64,000 nt of DNA from assembly GCA_021464415.1 (NCBI GenBank), contig CM038470.1, forward strand, positions 31,424,122-31,488,121, given 5' to 3'. Of this stretch, positions 56,278 through 64,000 are shown in pieces. The stretch comes from Lonicera japonica (lineage: Eukaryota > Streptophyta > Magnoliopsida > Dipsacales > Caprifoliaceae). Every line of letters begins with the position of its first letter. Within the stretch, counting starts at the first letter, position 1. The translations under genes and the position numbers were made by a program. Under the pieces are notes generated by a model. The model did not search any database. It saw nothing but the letters and a program-made list of their open reading frames with translations, and was not told where the DNA came from.

Positions 56278-58940
56278 TAATTATTATTTTACAGAAATGT
56301 TACTATTTTTTTTATACAAACAATGATAAATCTTGATAATTTTAAGATAGATAATATAGAAGGGAGATAAACTGTGATGACAATATCTAGATCATCTTCA
56401 GGGACGAAGGGAATATTGTAGGCCAGCTCCCACTTGGATTTGATTTTTTCTTCCATAGGTATAATAATACGGGGATTTTTATGTAAACATTTAAAATTGG
56501 AAGTTGGGTTTGTAAGGTCTCAAAACCTTATTGATAAATTTATAATTAGTTATAGGGAGTGTTTGTTTTTACTTTTGAATGCTTAATGAAAGAGTACGTC
56601 TTAAGCTTAAGCATTCATTAAGATGTGCGATATGATATTTGTTTTTTTTTAACTCATTAAGAGGTTAGCGGCTATTTTTTTTTTTAATAATTAAGCATTT
56701 AGCATTAAGAGGCATTAGTCCCGTTGAATATTTAATGCTGAATTTAAACTATTGTTTTATACAAAAACATAAAATTCAGAACCTCATTTAGAATAAAAAA
56801 CAAACAGCATTTTCAGAGTTTGGATTCAACATTTAGCACTCAGTAATTAATAATCAGCATTTTGCAATCAAAGGTAAAAAAAAAAAAAACACGCACCATT
56901 AGTAAAAACAAATGAAACACATAGAAAAAAAAAGAAGGAAGAATATTCTTATATTGGCAGTTGTATTCAAATAAATGCATGCATAACAAACATGTCATGC
57001 ATTCTACATTTTCAAAATATGAAGGCCCGGAAAAGAATTTTATAACTAGTATTTTTTTTGGACATCCCTTTTTGTAATAGATGTTTTTGTTAGACATCTC
57101 TTTGTATAATAGATGTTTAATGTTTTAATATATATATTTTCTCGAGTTATTAGTTCTTGCATGTATTTTTTTTCTTAGTATTAATCAAACTCCGACTAAG
57201 TTAAAAAAATTAGTCAATAGCATGTACATGTGTGTAATTTTAAATATGACATGACAAAATGATTATTATACCTATTCTATATTGTATATGAGAGATTCTT
57301 TACATATAGAGAATCGCATATATAAATGTAAAAGTTGTAAGTTGTAATACATACTACAATCGCGTCCGTTAAAAAATGATGCAAGTAATATAGTGAGATT
57401 TTTTTTTCTTCTTTTTCTTTTTCCTTTTTTTTTTGAAAAATTAAGGAATTATAGAAAACATGTAACCAAATTATCCATCTTTATTTCTAAATTTTTATAA
57501 AAATATATTATTTTTCAACTTTGTAATGAAACGGAACTTAAAATTTTAATGCTGGAGTCTATATTTGTCGAATGGTACAAGTATGTTATGGAACTTGAGT
57601 CAAGTGGTTGCTAATAAAATTGATGAGCCCGTTTATCTTCTTCGATAATTCTATTGGGCCTAGTTTGAATTCCATTAGCAATTCTCTTTTAGTAGGCCAA
57701 TAAAACGTAGTTGTTGATTGAAATTTTTATTTTTTTTAATTCACAAAATATTGGGGTTAGTTTTCATGCACATTAACTAAAATATGCTAATTTCAAAAAA
57801 AAAAAAAAAAAACCCTAAAATATGCTTGCATGAGAATATGTCGATGGCCAATAAAAGTTTTTCCGACTGGCAATATGGACAAGACTAGAATTAGTGACAT
57901 ATCTGGTACCTGTGTATAATATTATCCAGGGTTATTTTTGACATTAGTAGTATTGCATTTTTTTTTTCTCATCTACTATATTGATTTCCAAAAATTTGGC
58001 TATTGTTTTCTCTTTGTATCTTCGTTATTGATTCTTAGTTTTAGCCTTTTAGGACAAACGATAGGAAATAAGTTTGGTTGAAATAAGCTAGATTAACTTA
58101 GCATAACATTTTGCCAAGTTCAAAATATCTAAGTACCAGAGACGATTTTGCTTATATCTCTAAAAAGTTATTTTATTAAAAAGGACCAGTAATCACTCGT
58201 ACATAGCATATAAACTCGTATGTAAGTTGTAAAACGTACTACAACCACATAAACACACATACATGAATATATTTATCAATAATAAGCACAGTCCTAAAGA
58301 AAGGACACGATACCTATTTTGTGTTGGAGTAGAACCCAAGTTTTGCCCTTTTAGTCTTTTACTATTCACCCTAATGGAGTACTATAACCCTAATCTATAC
58401 CAATAAATAGGAAAGGGAAAAAAACACTTTACTAGGATCGAGAAATTTTGGAAAGTGATTATAGAGAGAGAAAACTGGCAGGTTACTTGTATTATTTTCT
58501 AAGTTATTGCCTTTGAGCCAAATATACAATTCACACAAACAAGGACGTACTTCAAGAATACTATAAGCTACAAACACAAAATCCTATCTCTATATCATTT
58601 TCACCCATTTTAATTGAATTGTGCTTAACACTTATCACTGATGAAGAGACTTAAATTTTTTGGCACTCATAAATAAGTTGAATGGGATGTTTAAATTAAT
58701 AATGCCATGGGTTGAAAATTTGAATCATTACACAAGAAATTTAAATTATTTTGTCACATTTATACTCTTTGTTGTTATGAAATTTCATATATAGTATCAG
58801 ATGAATGTGATAATGTATTACTTTATTGGATGTAGATTTAAAAGTAACCAAATAGACTGTGATTTATGTACAAGCTATTGACGTAGAATAAGTGACAGAA
58901 GTTTATTTGATGATACTGGATCATCACAAGTCTATCAGGC
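56278..58940. other. Intergenic, AT-rich
   Basis: No gene recognised. At about 56556-56920, ends of the type GTGTTTGTTTTTACT suggest a hAT-like MITE with AAGCATTTAGCATTAAG words inside. Several poly-A/T and AT tracts occur (57870-58000). Short ORFs look spurious. Confidence 0.4.
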
Positions 58941-58949
58941 CAATGTTGT

Positions 58950-59110
58950 AGAGCTAGGTTTATAGAATCCAAAATGGTCCAAATGACACCAATAGTTCTT
59001 CAATTTGTAATAAATTGAGGAGCTAAGAAAGTTGAAAAGTGATTCGGTGACTTAAACCTGAGACCTATCCTATACATGATTAAGTTTTTAACCACTCTAC
59101 CAAACTTTGG
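58950..59110 (-). mobile_element. Possible tRNA-derived SINE
   Basis: Minus strand: TTGGTAGAGTGGTTAAAAAC (A-box-like) then CAGGTTTAAGTC (B-box-like) about 40 nt later. No target duplication found. Confidence 0.4.
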
Positions 59111-59234
59111 TGTGACTAGTATTATATATATACTCTTAAAAATAGTCTATTAATAGTTACATGAACTTTGTAGAGTTTTATTAGTGCAGAACGTTGTCAA
59201 TAAACGATGATCTAAATTAAGATTTCTTTTAGGG

Positions 59235-59365
59235 TCATTTGAGTTTTGGGTACCACTAATTTATAGAAATTGGGCTTCGGGTACCAAAGTTCATGATAAT
59301 TGAGTTTTGGGTACCATTCTGCACCATTCTGTTAGTCAACCAACGTTAACTATTAACTTAATTTT
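59235..59365. repeat. GGGTACCA-containing tandem, MULE-TIR-like relic
   Basis: TTGAGTTTTGGGTACCA occurs at about 59239 and 59300, with a variant TTGGGCTTCGGGTACCA at 59270, followed by TTAGTCAACCAACGTTAACT. Unit form and word use resemble the TIRs of the MULE at 13.3-18.1 kb. No partner end was found. Confidence 0.4.
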
Positions 59366-59589
59366 TTTATGTCTAAAGTACCCTTATTCTTGTGACCGTT
59401 TGCATATGACCGTCGGCACATATTTCAGCTTCAACTCAAATGACCCTTTCTTTTACTCGTTACAAGAGAAAACTCAATTTTCTACTAATTTAATATCAGA
59501 AAAAAACCAATATTTAATTCCTTGAATTTTTCTTACTAGTAATTATACACAATTCAATTTCCTACAAATTATACATCTCCTTTGTTTTT

Positions 59590-59770
59590 GCAGAGATAAA
59601 CAACATTTTTGGTTCCTAAGGTTGTTGATCCATTGGCTCCGATCCTCCCACAGCTGCAAATATTATTACCAAAATGTATTTTAACAGACAGATTACGAAC
59701 ACGACTTGTCAAATTGTACTGTATTTAATTCGCAAGAGCCCAATATTAAGATAATTATACGTAACTGTAA
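59590..59770 (-). pseudogene. PAE 3'-end remnant (minus strand)
   Basis: GCAGAGATAAACAACATTTT, TTGTTGATCC.TTGGC.CC, CACAGCTGCAAATATTATTACCAAAAT and AAGAGCCCAATATTAAG match the PAE2 3' flank at 48665-48850 in the same orientation. Together with the PAE-upstream block at 60.7-61.3 kb it marks the place of a lost PAE copy. Confidence 0.6.
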
Positions 59771-59989
59771 CATTGGCTGCACACTCACAAATATTTGAAA
59801 CTGATGTTAACACCGGTGGTGCAAACTCAAGATTCTTGAAATGTGGGGTCAAAATGATAATTGTGCGTGCAAAGACATAGTTGCCCCCAACACAAAAAAG
59901 AAAAAAATGAAAAAGTTAAAGAGTTTTTTTTCCTCTACTTTTTCACTTCGAATTTTATCTTGTGAATGATAGTTTTGATGGTTACATTA

Positions 59990-60650
59990 TTTTTTTAATG
60001 CTCTTCAAAACCACTATACAAATTGAAGAATAATTTTTGACTTTTTAAATATGAAGAGTAAAGTTGGCTCTTCAAACTTGTTGAAAACTGTGGGAAATAA
60101 TATTATAATAGGCATAAAAGTATCCACATTTTCACTCTCTTCCAACTTTTGAAATTAAAATGATAAAATGTAAAAATTTGAAGTGTCTCTTGGAATAAAA
60201 AATATATACATAATAATGTACTATTCAAAATGCCACATAGGTCTACGCTAGAATACAATTTTGAAGAGTTACTCTTGAAGAGAAGGCATCTCCATAAGAC
60301 TATTCAAAGGATTAATATGCAATTTTTTGTGAAGCCACGCCATCACTTTTTGCTCCAAGAGATCTCATCAAATTGAAGAGCAACTTTTGGTTCTTCAAAT
60401 TTGAAGAGTGAAGTTAACTCTTCAACTTGTTGGGAAATTAAATGTGAAAAACTGATATTATTTATGTTCACACAACTATATATCTACATGCATCTTTTCT
60501 TTCCTCCAACTTTTAAAATTAAAATAATAAAATATACAAACTTGAAGAGCTTTCTGGAACCACAATTATATACATAGCAAAAAGTACTATTCAAATTGCC
60601 ACCTAAATTTACATAGTAAAATTTTGAAGAGAAATATTTTAAAAAACTTA
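59990..60650. repeat. Tandem duplication with a period of about 350 bp, GAAGAG-rich
   Basis: CAAATTGAAGA(A/G).AA.TTTTG followed by TGAAGAGT(A/G)AAGTT, CTCTTCAA.CTTGTTG and TCCAACTTTT(G/A)AAATTAAAAT occurs at about 60019 and 60370. It resembles a MITE-type repeat; exact ends unknown. Confidence 0.6.
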
Positions 60651-60689
60651 TTGGCTATGACAATTGAGACAATTTCAATTGCATTATCA

Positions 60690-61700
60690 TTTCAAGGAAT
60701 TAACCTAACATATATAAACGTAGGATTTGTTTTAATGCTTCCAGGATTTGTGCTCCCCTTCTTGAACACACTTAATGTACAAAGAACATGTTCAATGGTT
60801 GATTAAAATAAAATTAAAAATATATAACATCTCTGTGTAGTCACACTCAATACAAGACATGACCAACTTATTTAGATATACGCACCCTCAGCATTAAACA
60901 CAAGATAAAATAAATTTCGTGTGCTCTCTTTCATCTCAATTTTTAGATCCCGACTATATTTATAAAGTGTAATACTAGACTTACAAAAAAAATATTGCAC
61001 TTATAAATAAAGTATCACCGTAATATTAGAAGAAGAGTATGTTCATTTAATTAACAAAACCGGCCATTAAATTTAAATGGGAGATAATGATGCCTGTATT
61101 TTAAACATTAAATGGGAGCTTCTTTTGCTCAATTGGTTTTTGCTGGTTTCGACTTGAACTGCAAGTTCATTTAAGAATACTACTTCCACAATTTACAGCC
61201 ACACACGTCACAATTCTTAAGTTCTCCTATCTTGAACATTGTTCATGCTACCATCATATACATGCATCTTTAATAAAGGCGAAAAATAAATTGGATAAAC
61301 GCTATATAACTTATTAGTGTCCTCTTTATTCTTGTAATAAAATGTCATAGGTCGATCTATTTGGTTATTTACCTTTTGTTTTGTTCACTCTTTGTTATAG
61401 TGACTATAATATTAATTATCAGTTATGTTTTTCTATCAAAAAGTTGTTCTGTCCACTCTTTATAGTCGTGATTGTAGAATTATTGTTTGTATTATTAAAA
61501 AAAATAATGAATAAATTCAAGAGGTTTGATTTGGGGAAGGGAGCGCAGGAGGTGACTCTACCCCTAGTGCCTTGTATGAACTCACTTTTCTAATCAATTA
61601 GCAGGGCTAAATTCCGGATCTAAATTAGTTATGTTTTTTAATTCATATAAAATTATGAGAAGAATGCATATAATAATAAAAATTATACAAGTTAACATTT
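60690..61700. repeat. Duplicated PAE-upstream block A
   Basis: Matches block B (62640-63640) in order and orientation: TTAATGCTT.CA.GATTTGTG, CAAGTTCATTTAAGAATACT, GCCACAC..C.CAATT and, at 61585, CTTTTCTAATCAATTAGC...CTAAATTC.GGATCTAA. Partly matches 52.6-53.2 kb upstream of PAE2. Confidence 0.65.
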
Positions 61701-61734
61701 TGCTAGTGCCTCTTTTCACTTACCATGAGATAAT

Positions 61735-61885
61735 ATTACTTTTACGATAACAATTTCCCATGAAACAAATCAAATTACCCTCATCCCTCTAAATTTTCTC
61801 TACAATAAAATGCTGCCAAATTTGTACATTCATGTTAACATTGAGTAATAAACAATCTCCTCCATATTTTGTTTTACTTGTTGCA
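61735..61885 (+). repeat. R1 dispersed repeat copy
   Basis: CAATTTCCCATGAAACAAAT, CCTCATCCCTCTAAATTTTC, ATGCTGCCAAATTTGTACAT and ATTGAGTAATAAACAATCTC. Confidence 0.65.
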
Positions 61886-62124
61886 AGAATAAGCGATATA
61901 GCTGAAGTTGCCATATTAATTGGCAAGGCATATCAATTTCATAACGGGCTGTATAATATATAGTTGAGGCCGATGAAATCGAATGACCCTTTTCTAAGCA
62001 TCAACGACAGAACTCTAGAGAATTTTGGCTGTCGTCGTCCAACACGTTTGACCATAGTAGTAGGGTAGGAACCGGACATCAAAGGTTCCATCAACCTAGC
62101 TAGTGTTGGAAAATTTTATTTCAC

Positions 62125-62510
62125 AATGTTGAGAGGAGAGATGTTACTAGTTCGAGCTGATATAGACGCAAAGGGTAAACTGTGTAACGCATTACTAATT
62201 AATATAACCGCGCTTTGTCTTACGAAACTATGATTCATCTTTGAAGTGCAAGAACAAGGCAAATTCTTTGATGAACCCCAGCAGCCCAGAGAGAGAGGTA
62301 GAGGAGGTTTTATTTGAAAATTGTGAATTGAACAAACTATATATAAGCTCAAAGAGAATGGATATGCAAAAATTGGTGTTATTATGAGAAAGATCCTCAA
62401 CTTTACTGATATGAAGGAAGTGAAAGTTGAGAGTTGAGAGTGAGAGTGAGAGAGAGAGAAGTTAGAATTGAAATGGGAAATGGAGGTGAGTGAGTAGAAG
62501 TGAAGAGGAC
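62125..62510 (-). pseudogene. Pectin acetylesterase fragment (exon 8 region fused to leader)
   Basis: Minus-strand 62277-62224 encodes [16 protein letters not shown], the exon 8 motif of PAE1 and PAE2. Its acceptor AG is lost, and intron 8-like sequence (CTGATATAGACGCAAAGGGT) follows to 62125. At 62395-62500 the PAE leader is recognisable (GAAATGGGAAATGGAGGTGA). Everything between the leader and exon 8 is deleted. A third minus-strand PAE copy, now dead. Confidence 0.8.
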
Positions 62511-62639
62511 TGAACAGATACGTAGTATTAATTTATACTACTTGCAAAATGAAAACAGAAGAGATGCAGTGGAAATTATTAAATTTTAATGTATAGAATG
62601 ATTTTTATCTATTTAATTTGATTCGATTGGTATTAGAAC

Positions 62640-63640
62640 AATCTTCGCTTAATTGGAATTTCAACGAGCCAAACACAAACTTAGCATTTGCGTTAATGCT
62701 TTCATGATTTGTGACCCCTTCTTAAACAAAGTTTGTGTATTAGTGGCCGAAAGACCTTATTTCTATAAGCTCGGAGCACCAAATACGAGATAGAATAAAA
62801 TTCACGTCCTCTCTTTTATCTTAAACTTTTGGAACTAAGCTACAATGTAAAGTAAAGAAGAATCTGTCCACTTAATTAATCCATTAAATTTGAATGGCAG
62901 GCATTAAATTTGAATGGGAGGTGGTTCGGAGTATTTTAACCATTAAATGGGAGCTCCTTTTACTATCTTAATTACTTTTTGCTGGTTTCAACTTAAAACT
63001 GCAAATTCATTTAAGGAATAGGACTTCTACAATTTACACAGCCACACATGCCACAATTATTTCTCCTATCTGGTTGAAAGGTAAAATATTTACAAGTTAG
63101 GATAAGAAAAGGCAATTTTCTCCATTTTAATTAATTCATATAAATCTATGAACATTGTTCATGCAATTCGAATATAGTTGTCGGGAAATAATTAAAATGG
63201 ATAAAGCCGACGGGTAGCTTGTAGTTGATTGGCGTCTTTATTATTCTCGTAATAAGAAAGTTCTAGATTCGATCTACATGAATGTGGTTATCAGCCCTTT
63301 GTTGTGCTCACTCATTGTTGTGGTGACTATTGTATTATTGCTTATATCAAAAATTAATTATATTCACATTTTTTTGATGGTTGACTCTAGAATTATATAT
63401 ATATATATATTGTTGTTGTATCACAAAAAAAGAAACTAACGAGTAAATTGAAGAATTTTGACTAGGGGAAAGGGAATTGAACGCGTAAGGCCCTGAGTGA
63501 ACTCGCACTTTTCTAATCAATCAATTGGACTAAATTCGGGATCTAATCTAGTTCTGTTTTTTAAATCACAAAAAATTATGACAAAAATGTATATAGTGAT
63601 ATATATTACAAAAATTAACATTTTCCAATACGTAAAACCA
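62640..63640. repeat. Duplicated PAE-upstream block B
   Basis: Partner of 60690-61700; sits directly upstream of the PAE fragment, as the homologous block sits upstream of PAE2. Contains AATTTCAACGAGCCAAACAC and TTTTTGCTGGTTTCAACTTA. Confidence 0.65.
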
Positions 63641-64000
63641 TATGATAAATATGACTTCAAGAATCTACTACTACTAAAGTAAAATGCTCCCCCTTTAAAC
63701 ATGAATGTGCCACGTGTCAAATGGAGGATGTTCCTCCATTAATACATAATTAATATTTTTTTAATCTAATGCTATTTATCTAATATAATGTAAGTATTTT
63801 TTTTTCTATTCATATGTTCATTGTTACTGCGTTTTTATTATTATTATTTTTCAACAAAGAAAAATCCAAGCAGAAAATCCATAATAAAGTTAGCAAATAC
63901 AATCCGGCAAATATGATAGCAAAGTGTAATATAAAATTGTATATTTTACTATAATTTTTAGATTCTTTGATTATATTGGATATTGGAGTTTTTAGATTAG
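63641..64000. other. Right edge, AT-rich
   Basis: No gene or defined repeat seen. Confidence 0.35.

Noticed and set aside
56840..57097. 85-aa hydrophobic ORF
   Set aside because: Translation of A/T-rich MITE-like sequence with homopolymer runs; no conserved motif.

Overview
The window is nuclear DNA from a flowering plant, most likely a eudicot. It is AT-rich and gene-poor, its genes are split by GT-AG introns, and it is full of plant transposon types: a Tnt1-type copia element, a MuDR-type MULE, hAT-like MITEs and tRNA-derived SINEs. I cannot name the species.

Layout. (1) 1-5,050, minus strand: the 5' half of a class II formin, closest in my reading to Arabidopsis FH14. Four coding exons are visible and the FH2 domain lies beyond the left edge. 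A proposed 5'UTR intron holds five diverged tandem repeats of about 250 bp. (2) 5,050-25,000: no host gene seen. It holds MITEs, SINE candidates, a Ty3/gypsy-like LTR with palindromes upstream of its TATA box (10,581-12,090), and a 4.8-kb MULE (13,334-18,132) with a perfect 9-bp target duplication, a decayed mudrA, and an opposite-strand zinc-knuckle plus GRF-finger fragment. (3) 25,061-29,560, plus strand: an intact 12-exon pectin acetylesterase (PAE1, 402 aa). A broken PAE copy follows at 31.5-32.6 kb. (4) 32,905-38,555, minus strand: a young copia element with both LTRs, a 5-bp target duplication, a frameshift and a premature stop. (5) 40.3-48.2 kb: a cluster of small secreted peptide genes, three intact and one decayed, each with a signal peptide, a CC-x5-CC core, a proline run and a polyhistidine tail. 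I do not recognise this family; it is the best candidate here for an undescribed system. (6) 48.8-51.9 kb, minus strand: PAE2, with the same exon sizes as PAE1 but an 11-bp deletion in the last exon that truncates the protein. (7) 52-64 kb: decayed PAE copies and duplicated PAE upstream blocks, a dispersed repeat family (called R1 here), a small Cys-containing secreted ORF and a SINE with a perfect 16-bp target duplication.

Two host themes stand out: local duplication and decay of pectin acetylesterase genes, whose products act on cell-wall pectin, and interleaved with them a family of His-rich secreted peptides that may also act in the wall. Any functional link between the two is inference from position only.

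A structural theme is the array of 18-22 bp near-palindromes. These occur upstream of the TATA box in two unrelated LTRs and inside one 312-bp MITE. Another is an inverted repeat spanning the stop codon that is shared by the PAE paralogues.
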